Positions 26,088-34,390 of a stretch of DNA of 64,000 nucleotides are shown piece after piece (the first letter of the stretch is position 1; every line of letters starts with the position of its first letter). Where the stretch lies: positions 620,001-684,000 of the forward strand of contig NZ_JABMCC010000115.1 of the NCBI RefSeq assembly GCF_013359905.1, written 5' to 3'. Origin of the DNA: Paenibacillus taichungensis. Lineage in GTDB: Bacteria > Bacillota > Bacilli > Paenibacillales > Paenibacillaceae. The translations under genes and the position numbers were made by a program. The notes below the pieces were generated by a model, which was given only the letters and a program-made list of their open reading frames with translations, searched no databases and was not told the origin of the DNA.

Positions 26088-27080
26088 ATGGAATATGTGA
26101 AATTAGGAAATACAGGCATGGATGTATCTCGGCTTTGCCTTGGCTGCATGGGATTTGGTGAACCAGGACGTGGTTTTCATCAATGGGTGTTGAATGAAGA
26201 GAATAGTCGTCCCGTCATTCAGAAAGCGTTGGAGCTAGGCATTAATTTCTTTGATACAGCAAACGTATATGCTGGCGGAACAAGTGAGGAGATTCTCGGT
26301 CGGGCTCTTAAGGACTACGCTAATCGAGATGAAATTGTCCTTGCAACAAAAGTGTTTTCCCGCATGCATGACGGTCCGAATGGCGCCGGACTTTCTCGAA
26401 AGGCAATTATGAGTGAGATCGACAAGAGCCTCAAGAGGCTGGGAACGGACTATGTGGATCTATATCAAATTCACCGCTGGGACAACCATACCCCTATTGA
26501 AGAGACCATGGAAGCATTACATGATGTGGTGAAGGCAGGGAAGGCAAGATATATTGGTGCTTCTGCCATGTCAGCATGGCAATTCCAAAAGGCTTTGCAT
26601 GTCGCCGAGAGAAATGGATGGACTCGCTTTGTATCGATGCAGAACCACTATAACCTGATCTACCGTGAAGAGGAAAGGGAAATGATACCTCTTTGTCAGG
26701 AAGAGAAAATCGGAGTAATTCCTTACAGCCCACTTGCTTCTGGCCGGTTGACCAGAGATTGGCAGGAAACAACACAACGTTCCGAAACGGATCAGGTTCA
26801 AAAGGCCAAATACGATGCGACAGCCAGCACCGATCGATTGGTGGTAGAGCAGGTAGCAGAAATCGCTGAAAAACGCGGCGTTCCCCGGGTACAAATCGCT
26901 CTTGCCTGGCTGCTGCACAAGAATCCGGTTACAGCTCCGATTATTGGCGCTACGAAGACATCCCATCTCGAAAATGCAGCTGAAGCTATATCGATTGCGT
27001 TAACATCAGAAGAAATAGCATGCTTGGAAGAACCGTATGTACCTCATCCGGTATATGGACTTAATGTTGGATTTAAGTAA
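26088..27080 (+). CDS. Aldo/keto reductase
   Basis: A 330-residue NADPH-dependent aldo/keto reductase with the catalytic tetrad intact: Asp56 and Tyr61 in FFDTANVYAGG, Lys88 in LATKVF and His129 in YQIHRW. The C-terminal cofactor segment includes IGVIPYSPLASGRLTR and PIIGATKTSHLENA. It resembles the YhdN/YajO branch that reduces aldehydes and sugar-derived carbonyls. GAGGAGG precedes the ATG. It stands alone between two terminators. Detoxification is the likely role, but the substrate is unknown. Confidence 0.92.
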   Translation: MEYVKLGNTGMDVSRLCLGCMGFGEPGRGFHQWVLNEENSRPVIQKALELGINFFDTANVYAGGTSEEILGRALKDYANRDEIVLATKVFSRMHDGPNGAGLSRKAIMSEIDKSLKRLGTDYVDLYQIHRWDNHTPIEETMEALHDVVKAGKARYIGASAMSAWQFQKALHVAERNGWTRFVSMQNHYNLIYREEEREMIPLCQEEKIGVIPYSPLASGRLTRDWQETTQRSETDQVQKAKYDATASTDRLVVEQVAEIAEKRGVPRVQIALAWLLHKNPVTAPIIGATKTSHLENAAEAISIALTSEEIACLEEPYVPHPVYGLNVGFK

Positions 27081-27090
27081 TGTAAGAAGA

Positions 27091-27122
27091 AAAACCAATC
27101 CGGAAAGCGGATTGGTTTTTTT
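27091..27122. terminator. Terminator after the aldo/keto reductase gene
   Basis: AAAACCAATCCG/CGGATTGGTTTT stem with a short GAAAG loop and seven T; it may also serve the convergent araC gene. Confidence 0.88.
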
Positions 27123-27146
27123 GAACAGAACAACATAGAAAACAGA

Positions 27147-28052
27147 CTAATTCTTTCTTTGTTGTTTGATCTCATTACTCGAGTTCCGAAAACTTTTAGG
27201 CGTTTGGTTTTGATGTTTTTTGAAAGACTGAATGAAGTTATTTACATGGTTAAAACCAACCCTATGAGCTATTTCAGTTACTGTATAATCGGTTGAAATT
27301 AATAGCTCCATGCTCTTTTTGATCCGGTACTTAATTAAGTAATCATACGGTGTCATATGAATGGTCTTCTTAAAACTCCGTGTGCACTCCGAGATGCTCA
27401 GATGTGCTGTATCAGCAATTTCTTGCAGGGTAATATTCGTTGAATACTGCTGATGGATAAAGCTGAGCATGAGTTGAAGGCGCTCTTGCTGAAGCTTTAC
27501 ATATTTGGGCGCCTCCTCGGAGGAAAGCGTAATATTATGAATCAAAATTAACCACAATTGTACGGTTTTGATCGAAACCTCATATTCCCAACCCCATTTT
27601 TTTGTCATATCAAATCTCTTTTTCATATCCCATAACATATCTAGCACAATCTGTTGCCATTCTACATCGCCCTTGATTACCAGCGACACCAGTGAAGAGT
27701 CTGTATAAGGTAAAACATAATTTTTCTCCATGGCACTATCTGCGTAGAAGGCTAACAGCTTTTCAGGGAAATTAAAACTCACATATTGACCGTTGTGGGT
27801 CAGATGTGTTGTAACATGCAAGACTCCTTTATTAATTAGGATAGCTTGACCAGCTAATAACTCATGATCAACACCGTTTACCTGTATAACCAACCTTCCT
27901 TGAGTAACTAATGTAATCTGTAGTTCTTCATGCCAATGCAAGTCATTAAATCCTCTACCTTCAGGAATAATTTTCTCAGAATTAGCTGTGTACATAATGT
28001 AAGGAAATGAAGCATCAGGGAAAAGAATCGTCTCGTGAAGCTGCTTTGACAT
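27147..28052 (-). CDS. AraC family regulator
   Basis: A 301-residue regulator with an N-terminal cupin (DLHWHEELQITLVTQGRLVIQVNG, LLAGQAILINKGVLH) and a C-terminal double helix-turn-helix (ITLQEIADTAHLSISECTRSFKKTIHMTPYDYLIKYRI, then TVTEIAHRVGFNHVNNFIQSFKKHQNQTPKSFR). It is divergent from the EamA transporter gene at 28208 across a 155-bp, very AT-rich region with GATATTATTA-type repeats, and probably regulates it. Confidence 0.92.
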   Translation of the reverse strand: MSKQLHETILFPDASFPYIMYTANSEKIIPEGRGFNDLHWHEELQITLVTQGRLVIQVNGVDHELLAGQAILINKGVLHVTTHLTHNGQYVSFNFPEKLLAFYADSAMEKNYVLPYTDSSLVSLVIKGDVEWQQIVLDMLWDMKKRFDMTKKWGWEYEVSIKTVQLWLILIHNITLSSEEAPKYVKLQQERLQLMLSFIHQQYSTNITLQEIADTAHLSISECTRSFKKTIHMTPYDYLIKYRIKKSMELLISTDYTVTEIAHRVGFNHVNNFIQSFKKHQNQTPKSFRNSSNEIKQQRKN

Positions 28053-28207
28053 TTAAATGCGTCCTTTCGAATGGTGATATTTATATATAATATAGCGATA
28101 TTATTACACAATTAAAATATTAACGATGATATTATTATATCCAATCTTTGTTTTATCACCATAATCCTGTACACAGAATTTGGATAGAACATGTTGAAGG
28201 AGAAAGT

Positions 28208-29116
28208 ATGAAAATGAATAAATCGTTGTATCCGCCTCATCCGTACCTGTTGCTTTTTATCAGCATTTTGTCCATCTCCATTTCTTCCATATTAATAAAG
28301 TCCTCAGAGACACCAACCTCTGTAGCTGGGATGTACAGATTGTTCATAACCGTAATACTAATGCTTCCTTTTGTTCCTTGGAAAAGTCTTCGAAACCTTA
28401 AGATGAGCAAAAAAGATTGGAGTGTTGTATTTTTAGCCGGACTCTTTCTCGGGTTACATTTCTTATTCTGGATGGAGTCACTGGTGCATACCTCCGTTGC
28501 AAGTTCCATGGTCATTTTATCGTTGCAGCCCTTATTTGTAATGGTCGGGTCATACTTCATCTTCAAGGAACGAGCAAACATGGTTACGATTCTATGTCTG
28601 GTCACAGCTCTTGCAGGGTCAGTTATTATCGCATGGGGTGACATCGGAGTATCTAGAGAGGCGTTGATCGGAGATGGATTATCTTTATTGGGTACCATCG
28701 CGGTTTCGGCATATATGCTTGCTGGACAAAAAGTCAGTCACAAAATCGATGCAAATGTGTACAGCATTATTGTCTTCTTTCTTGCGGGGAGTGTCTTGCT
28801 TATCTACAGTCTATTTAATCATATCTCCCTGACCGGATATAACACTTCAGATTGGATGTATTTCTTGTTGCTTGCCATAATCCCAACCATTTTTGGACAA
28901 TTTCTTATTAATCTATTATTGAAATCTTTAGGCGCAACGACGCTTTCTATAGGCATTATTGGAGAGCCTGTTCTTGCGATCATACTCGCCTTTGTATTTC
29001 TGGGAGAGACCATCTCTCTGTTTCAGTTTATAGGCGGGATGATGACTGTACTCGGCATGGGGGTATATTTTTGGGCAAAATCCTGGCGATACACCGTTTC
29101 TGAAGTTCGAACTTGA
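28208..29116 (+). CDS. EamA family (DMT) transporter
   Basis: A 302-residue, 10-TM drug/metabolite transporter with two EamA repeats (first ending in GSYFIFKERANMVTILCLVTALAGSVIIAWG, second in IIGEPVLAIILAFVFLGETISLFQFIGG). The longest frame starts at 28148, but GAAGGAGA at 28197-28204 fits the ATG at 28208 (MKMNKSLYPPHPY). It is divergent from an AraC regulator. Metabolite export is the common function; the substrate cannot be inferred. Confidence 0.9.
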   Translation: MKMNKSLYPPHPYLLLFISILSISISSILIKSSETPTSVAGMYRLFITVILMLPFVPWKSLRNLKMSKKDWSVVFLAGLFLGLHFLFWMESLVHTSVASSMVILSLQPLFVMVGSYFIFKERANMVTILCLVTALAGSVIIAWGDIGVSREALIGDGLSLLGTIAVSAYMLAGQKVSHKIDANVYSIIVFFLAGSVLLIYSLFNHISLTGYNTSDWMYFLLLAIIPTIFGQFLINLLLKSLGATTLSIGIIGEPVLAIILAFVFLGETISLFQFIGGMMTVLGMGVYFWAKSWRYTVSEVRT

Positions 29117-29169
29117 CGTGAATTTACACATCTACAACTATAAGACAAGTAGAAGAGGAGAATATATAT

Positions 29170-29502
29170 ATGGCTACCATTGATGATTTTTTGAAACTGG
29201 ATATTCGCGTCGGAACCGTTACAAAAGCTGAGTTTTTTGCAGAAGCGAAAGTGCCTGCGATCAAACTTGAGATTGATTTTGGACAAGAGATCGGGATAAA
29301 AAGGTCTAGTGCACAAATTACTAAAAGATATGCAGCCGAGAAACTGATCGGGAAACAAATCATAGGGGTAGTCAACTTTCCGCCACGCCGGATAGCCGGG
29401 TTCAAATCAGAAGTATTGGTTCTGGGAGGAATACCCGAAAAAGGGGATGTCGTTCTGTTAAAACCAGATATCAAACTGCCCGATGGAACTCCGATTGGAT
29501 AA
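29170..29502 (+). CDS. csaA: CsaA, tRNA-binding/chaperone-like protein
   Basis: A 110-residue protein nearly identical in length and motifs to B. subtilis CsaA: FLKLDIRVGTV at the start, KRSSAQITKRY, NFPPRRIAGFKSEVLVLGG and the C-terminal GTPIG. It has a single OB fold of the tRNA-binding (Arc1/EMAP-II) type and forms a dimer. CsaA was described as a secretion-related chaperone and later as a tRNA-binding protein. AGAGGAG precedes the ATG. It lies in the same direction as the EamA gene 53 bp upstream and the GH5 lipoprotein downstream. Confidence 0.95.
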   Translation: MATIDDFLKLDIRVGTVTKAEFFAEAKVPAIKLEIDFGQEIGIKRSSAQITKRYAAEKLIGKQIIGVVNFPPRRIAGFKSEVLVLGGIPEKGDVVLLKPDIKLPDGTPIG

Positions 29503-29565
29503 TAGCTCGTTTTGTCATATTGGTGTAACAGACAACGGGTAAGATGGCTATCGAGGTGATTGATC

Positions 29566-30885
29566 ATGAAGAAAATATCAGCCAAATCGAGTTGGCCAAT
29601 CGGAAGAAATGTTTTACTCTCGGCGGCCATTTTGGTTGCACTAGCTGGATGCAGTTCTAACTCTGCTTCTCCAAAGCCATTGGAGATTTCAGGGATGAAC
29701 AGCAGTCAGGAGGAGAAGCAGGCTGTCCCTTCGGAGAAAATGAGCTACTGGAATGAACAGCGAAAAGGGACCAATTTTATGAACTCCACATCTCTTCCTG
29801 ACAACTATGAAGCAGCCAGGGAACAGGGCATAGAGTTCGTCCGGCTTGCGCCCGATAAGTGGAGTAAGGATCGAGATTTTTTGTTTAACGACAAGCCAGA
29901 TGCCAATATCAACGCAGATTTTTTGATAGGCAGCTCGGATAAGTACGTAGGTATCGTGGAAGCGGATTTTGCCCGACTCAAAGCGGATCTGGACGCCGCC
30001 GAGGCTAAAGGGATGAAAGTGATTATTACAGTGCTTAGCTTACCGGGAGATCGCTGGCGGCAGTTTAACGGGGCCAAGAATGATGATCGGATCTGGAATG
30101 ATACTGAATATCACAAGCAGGCTGCTCAGTTTTGGAAAGATCTTGCAGCACGATTGAAAAATCATCCTGCCGTCATAGGCTATAACCTGATTAATGAACC
30201 TCATCCGGAAACGGGTACGGGTTTTCATGACTTCTGGACGCAGGATTATTCAGAGTGGTATGCCAAAGTGGAACATACCGCAGCTGATCTGAATTCACTC
30301 TATGACACGATAACCAAAGAGATCAGGACAGTAGACCAGACAACTCCCATCATTTTGGATTCGGGGCTCTACGCAACACCTTGGGCCTTTACGTATCTGA
30401 AACCGATTAATGATCCTAACGTGTTGTATGCTTTTCATATGTATGAGCCTTATGAGATGACAAGCCAGAACAAGAAAAAAGGATTTACGTATTCTTATCC
30501 GGGGAGCGTAAAGGTTGGAGATGATGAGAGGGAAAAAGAATTTAACCATCAGGCCCTGAAACAATTTGTCGAGCCTGTCGCCAAATGGGCGTCCGATCAT
30601 AACATACCTGCAAACCGGATTATAGCTTCCGAATTCGGGACGAATCGAATGGTTCAAGGTGCAGAACGCTACATGTCGGATCTGATATCAATCTTTAATG
30701 AATACGGATGGCATTGGGCCTTCTATGCATTTCGTGAAGATACCTGGGATGGGATGGACTATGAACTAGGCAGTGAGAAGCCCAACTGGAAGTATTGGGA
30801 TGCCATAGAAAAAGGAGAGCAGCCATTACGCGGTACGGTAGACAATCCGATTTGGAATGAGATCAAGGAAAGCCTGACGAAGTGA
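29566..30885 (+). CDS. GH5 family glycoside hydrolase lipoprotein
   Basis: A 439-residue surface-anchored glycosidase. The signal peptide ends in a lipobox (LAGC, Cys29). A linker of about 35 residues precedes a GH5 TIM barrel from MSYWNEQRKGTNFMN. The acid/base Glu is in YNLINEPHPE (E211) and the nucleophile is in IASEFGT (E356), the cellulase-clan signature. The HMYEPYEMT segment supplies the conserved His/Tyr. GH5 covers endoglucanases, mannanases and others; specificity cannot be set here. The ATG at 29566 follows GAGGTGAT; the longer TTG start overlaps that site. The next gene overlaps its stop by four bases. Confidence 0.92.
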   Translation: MKKISAKSSWPIGRNVLLSAAILVALAGCSSNSASPKPLEISGMNSSQEEKQAVPSEKMSYWNEQRKGTNFMNSTSLPDNYEAAREQGIEFVRLAPDKWSKDRDFLFNDKPDANINADFLIGSSDKYVGIVEADFARLKADLDAAEAKGMKVIITVLSLPGDRWRQFNGAKNDDRIWNDTEYHKQAAQFWKDLAARLKNHPAVIGYNLINEPHPETGTGFHDFWTQDYSEWYAKVEHTAADLNSLYDTITKEIRTVDQTTPIILDSGLYATPWAFTYLKPINDPNVLYAFHMYEPYEMTSQNKKKGFTYSYPGSVKVGDDEREKEFNHQALKQFVEPVAKWASDHNIPANRIIASEFGTNRMVQGAERYMSDLISIFNEYGWHWAFYAFREDTWDGMDYELGSEKPNWKYWDAIEKGEQPLRGTVDNPIWNEIKESLTK

Positions 30886-31733
30886 AATGGAGAAAGATCA
30901 CCATTGCATTAGTGCTTGTTCTATTAGGGATCGGCTGTTATGCAAGGGAGATTGAACCTAAAGCTCTGGCAGTAACTCGCCTGGATATCGTCAATGAATT
31001 CGTGCCAGTATCTATGAATGGAATTCAAATCGTGCAATTTTCTGACACCCACTTGGGTTCCGATTATTCGGTGGATCAGCTTCAATCCTTAGTTGATCGT
31101 ATGAATCGTCTGAAGCCAGATATCGTAGTGTTTACTGGAGATTTAATGGATCATTACACACGCTTTGGCTCAGATAATAGAAAGAAAGCACAACGAGTAT
31201 TAGCGAAAATAAATGCACCTCTCGGAAAATATGCGGTTTACGGAAATCACGACAGGGGGGGAGGAGGAAGCCAAAAGTATAAGCAATACATGCAGGACGC
31301 GGGGTTTACCGTATTGGTCAATGAGGTACACGCGATCCGTACTGCCACAGGGGATAAAATAAACATAGCCGGACTCGATGATTTTTTGCTTGGAAAGCCG
31401 CAAGTTAAGCGTACGCTGCAATCGCTCCGTAAACAGGATTTCAACCTGCTACTCGTCCATGAACCGGATGTTGCGGACCAATTGAGCGCATATCAGATTG
31501 ACCTGCAACTGTCCGGCCATAGCCATGGTGGGCAAGTCAGAATTCCTTTGATCAAACCGCTTATTACAACTGCATTAGCTCACAAATATGTCGCAGGACT
31601 ATACTCCTTGCAAGGCAAAAGCAAGCCGCTAAAGCTATATGTCAATCGAGGAATCGGAACCACCCGAATGCCTCTGCGCTTCTTCGCAAAACCCGAGTTA
31701 ACCGTGATTCGTTTGACTGCCGCTGTAAGCTGA
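30882..31733 (+). CDS. Membrane-anchored calcineurin-like metallophosphoesterase (YkuE-like)
   Basis: A 283-residue phosphoesterase with an N-terminal hydrophobic anchor (ITIALVLVLLGIGC; the Cys context is not a good lipobox). The two-metal motifs are all present: FSDTHLG (D55, H57), FTGDLMD (D87), YGNHDRG (N122, H123), LLVHEPD and SGHSHGGQ. Relatives hydrolyse phosphodiesters or UDP-linked lipids. The GTG start overlaps the GH5 stop (GTGA), so the two genes are translationally coupled, which is an odd pairing of a glycosidase and a phosphoesterase. Confidence 0.9.
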   Translation: MKWRKITIALVLVLLGIGCYAREIEPKALAVTRLDIVNEFVPVSMNGIQIVQFSDTHLGSDYSVDQLQSLVDRMNRLKPDIVVFTGDLMDHYTRFGSDNRKKAQRVLAKINAPLGKYAVYGNHDRGGGGSQKYKQYMQDAGFTVLVNEVHAIRTATGDKINIAGLDDFLLGKPQVKRTLQSLRKQDFNLLLVHEPDVADQLSAYQIDLQLSGHSHGGQVRIPLIKPLITTALAHKYVAGLYSLQGKSKPLKLYVNRGIGTTRMPLRFFAKPELTVIRLTAAVS

Positions 31734-31781
31734 TGTTAACTAAGTAAAGCTACTATTCACGGCAGATGCAACCTAGAATGC

Positions 31782-31819
31782 AGAACAGCCTCCGAAAAAT
31801 TATTCGGGGGCTGTTCTTG
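31782..31819. terminator. Bidirectional terminator
   Basis: AGAACAGCC-CCGAA/TTCGG-GGCTGTTCTT stem between convergent genes. Its right arm overlaps the last codons and stop of the DUF2306 gene. Confidence 0.85.
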
Positions 31820-32441
31820 ATTTGAAGTTCATTCTGATGATGAATTCTGGAATAACTAGCAGCAAAGCAATAGAGCCATAAATACTTACAGTGTAGCTTG
31901 TAACATAAGCCAACCCGAATCCCAGATGAAAAAGGGAAGTGATGAGGTGAATCAACATGTTCGTGAAGCAAAAGGCATAACTTCGAATCATCCAGTTCCG
32001 GTGTTGAACCATTCGTTTCTGTTTAATTTGAATGAGAGCGGTAATCGTAATGAATAGCCAGATGATATTAAGCGCATTGAAACCGATACTGCCTATTTTC
32101 CCTCCAGTAGCGTAAGGGGCCATATAACCGGAAGTCAGTACAACAAGCGCTACGGACACAATGTAAACATAACCATTTATACGGTGGAACCTGCGGCTCT
32201 TTTCAAAAATCCGATTAGAGAAGTTGAGTAATCCAGACTCCATGGCCAAACATGCAAACGCAACATGAACGTACATGACATTCAGCCAGATCGGAAGATG
32301 AAGCTCACGCTTCGAACCGGTCTTATGGCTTAAAAAGCTTGAAGCTTCAGGGTCTATCCAATAGTTCTTCACTAGAGCATACACAATAAAGAAAATACTG
32401 ACGCAGGCCAGCCATCCGTATAACGTTCCTCGTTTCTTCAT
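31800..32441 (-). CDS. DUF2306 family membrane protein
   Basis: A 213-residue membrane protein with about six or seven hydrophobic segments (for example GWLACVSIFFIVYALVKNYWI, WLNVMYVHVAFACLAMESGLL, GFNALNIIWLFITITALIQI). The pattern of His residues within the membrane segments (VHVAFA, RRFHRINGYVYI, VQHRNWMIRSYAFC) is typical of DUF2306 and suggests, without proof, haem or metal binding. No function is known for the family. It stands alone, and its 3' end lies inside the shared terminator. Confidence 0.8.
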   Translation of the reverse strand: MKKRGTLYGWLACVSIFFIVYALVKNYWIDPEASSFLSHKTGSKRELHLPIWLNVMYVHVAFACLAMESGLLNFSNRIFEKSRRFHRINGYVYIVSVALVVLTSGYMAPYATGGKIGSIGFNALNIIWLFITITALIQIKQKRMVQHRNWMIRSYAFCFTNMLIHLITSLFHLGFGLAYVTSYTVSIYGSIALLLVIPEFIIRMNFKSRTAPE

Positions 32442-32490
32442 ATCAAACTACAACCCCCGAAACTCTTTTTTGTGCACATAGCTAACCAGG

Positions 32491-33525
32491 CTAGTTTATT
32501 CGTTTTCCTGTTAATTTGGAAGCAGGAAGAAGGCCAGCCTTAGCGATTCCATTCATTTTATCTCCATCCACGGCAACTTCGAATTTCAGATTCAAACGCA
32601 TAGGTTTAGTAATTGACAGGCTCCAGGTCAACTTGTTGTCGCAGAGTACAGGGTTCATAAATGGGATTGTTTCGTTACCTTGTGTTGCTGTGCCCTGGAT
32701 CACATCAGAAATTGTCTTTATGTAGAGTTTGACCTCCAGTTTACCGACAGGTGTAGCGATTGTTGTGTCCCAATTCCCATCAAAGACGGTTGTCTGAGTG
32801 TTCTCATTAAGCAGTATGCCAGAGGTCACTACCGTTTGATTCATCACAATGTTCGGTTCGTTGTCCGTCAACGACTTGTGAGTGGTGGGCGCAATGCCCT
32901 TTGCTCTCCAAACGGTTCCTCTACGCTCATACTCAAACAACTGCTCTATCTCGTGTGCGATACGTGGCCCCAGTTCACGTTCGACCAGATACAACGCAAC
33001 ATCAAGCCCGGAGGTCACACCGCCGCCAGTAACCAGATTACCATCATCCACTACGCGTGCCGGGACAGAAATTGCCCCAGTCGCACCAAGTAAATCCATA
33101 CCCAAACGATGTGTTACAGCAGATCTTCCTTCCAGGAGTCCTCCCATAGCTAACAAGAGGGAACCACCGCAGACTGTAGCGACTAAGATGTCTTTGTGGT
33201 CGAGAGCTGTCTTGATCATTGTAGTCAATTCCGTATTCATGGCTTTACCAAGAAGGGCAGGAATCGAGTCTGGACCATCTCCTTCAACATTACCGGCTGC
33301 ACCAGGCACAAGTATGATACCCCCACGTTCCGGGTCAAGAGTGTTGTTCGCTTCAATTGTCAAACCATTCATACCACTAGTCACTGGTCTTGGACCTTCA
33401 GCCGTGACCATCTCTACTCTTACGGCGTTGTCGGTATGCATGGAAGCGGCGCAAAATACTTCGTAAGGTGCAACGGCATCCAATAGGTCGAAGCCATCAA
33501 ATAACACGATTTGAACAGTTAACAT
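32491..33525 (-). CDS. DJ-1/PfpI family protein with extra C-terminal beta domain
   Basis: A 344-residue protein. Residues 1-205 are a DJ-1/PfpI (class I glutamine amidotransferase-like) domain with the nucleophile-elbow Cys119 in VATVCGGS followed by the AVTHR motif. Residues about 250-344 form a separate beta-rich domain (NWDTTIATPVGKLEVKLYI, NKLTWSLSITKPM, VAVDGDKMNGIAKAG) like the small lipocalin-like module seen attached to various hydrolases. Start: ATG 33525 is eight bases after AAGGGG. The ORF extends to 33636, but the upstream residues are Cys-rich and unlike the family. It is divergent from a two-component system. Confidence 0.82.
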   Translation of the reverse strand: MLTVQIVLFDGFDLLDAVAPYEVFCAASMHTDNAVRVEMVTAEGPRPVTSGMNGLTIEANNTLDPERGGIILVPGAAGNVEGDGPDSIPALLGKAMNTELTTMIKTALDHKDILVATVCGGSLLLAMGGLLEGRSAVTHRLGMDLLGATGAISVPARVVDDGNLVTGGGVTSGLDVALYLVERELGPRIAHEIEQLFEYERRGTVWRAKGIAPTTHKSLTDNEPNIVMNQTVVTSGILLNENTQTTVFDGNWDTTIATPVGKLEVKLYIKTISDVIQGTATQGNETIPFMNPVLCDNKLTWSLSITKPMRLNLKFEVAVDGDKMNGIAKAGLLPASKLTGKRIN

Positions 33526-33702
33526 TTCATCCATCCCCTTATCTTTAAGTCGTCCGTACTCACAGTTAGAATCGTAACAAACGAATATCTCAAAGGAAGT
33601 CCTAAAAATGTCACAAAACGATAAACAAATCATCACAGAATATAGTCTCGACTTGGTAAAGGAAGAAAAAATGATAAACTAGATGGCAGAGGTGGGATAA
33701 GC

Positions 33703-34389
33703 ATGAGTATGTATCATACGATACTTGTTGTAGATGATGATCAGAGCATCGTCGAGCTATTAAGGGACTTTCTAGAGAATGACCAATTTCACGTAAAGAC
33801 TGCTTGTGATACGGAACAAGCTTGGGCCATACTGCAACAGCATTCCATAGATTGCATTGTACTGGACATTATGATGCCGGGACAAAACGGATTTGAGCTA
33901 TGCCGTAGAATTCGAGGGGACAGCAATGTTCCAATCCTTTTCTTGAGTGCTCGCAGTGATGATGTGGACAAGATCCGTGGCCTTACGCTCGGAGGAGATG
34001 ATTATATCGTCAAAACGGCTTCGCCTGGGGAAATTGTTGCCAGAGTGAAAGCCGTGTTACGGCGCACTACTTCCAGGCAACCCATGGAAAGGAAGATCTT
34101 GGATTATGGACGCATCCAGTTAAATCTGACTGCAAGAGAAGTCCTGGTCGAAGGGGGAAAAGTCGAGCTTACACCTAAAGAATATGAGTTGTTGCGATTA
34201 TTTGCGGAGCACCCGAGGCAGGTTTTCTCCTATGAACAACTGCTTGCAAAGTTTTGGGAAGGTGTAGGCGACAGGCATACCATTCGGGTACATCTTAGCC
34301 GGCTTCGCGAAAAAATTGAATCCGATCCAAACCATCCACAATTCCTCATCAACGTGTGGGGAGTAGGATACCGTTTTGAGGGAGTGTAA
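33703..34389 (+). CDS. OmpR/PhoB family response regulator
   Basis: A 228-residue DNA-binding response regulator. The receiver has the acidic pocket DDD (11-13), phospho-acceptor Asp55 in CIVLDIMMPGQNG, Ser82 and Lys104. The Pro that nearly always follows this Lys is replaced (VKTASPGE instead of VKPF), an unusual change. The C-terminal winged helix covers about residues 130-228 (LTPKEYELLRLFAEHPRQVFSYEQLLAKFWEG, TIRVHLSRLREKIE, VWGVGYRFEG). It forms an operon with the kinase gene, whose start lies two bases after its stop. Confidence 0.94.
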   Translation: MSMYHTILVVDDDQSIVELLRDFLENDQFHVKTACDTEQAWAILQQHSIDCIVLDIMMPGQNGFELCRRIRGDSNVPILFLSARSDDVDKIRGLTLGGDDYIVKTASPGEIVARVKAVLRRTTSRQPMERKILDYGRIQLNLTAREVLVEGGKVELTPKEYELLRLFAEHPRQVFSYEQLLAKFWEGVGDRHTIRVHLSRLREKIESDPNHPQFLINVWGVGYRFEGV

Positions 34390-34390
34390 C

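Noticed and set aside
32882..33466. A 194-codon plus-strand ORF
   Set aside because: Antisense to the DJ-1/PfpI gene; Pro/Ser/Thr/Arg-rich shadow translation.
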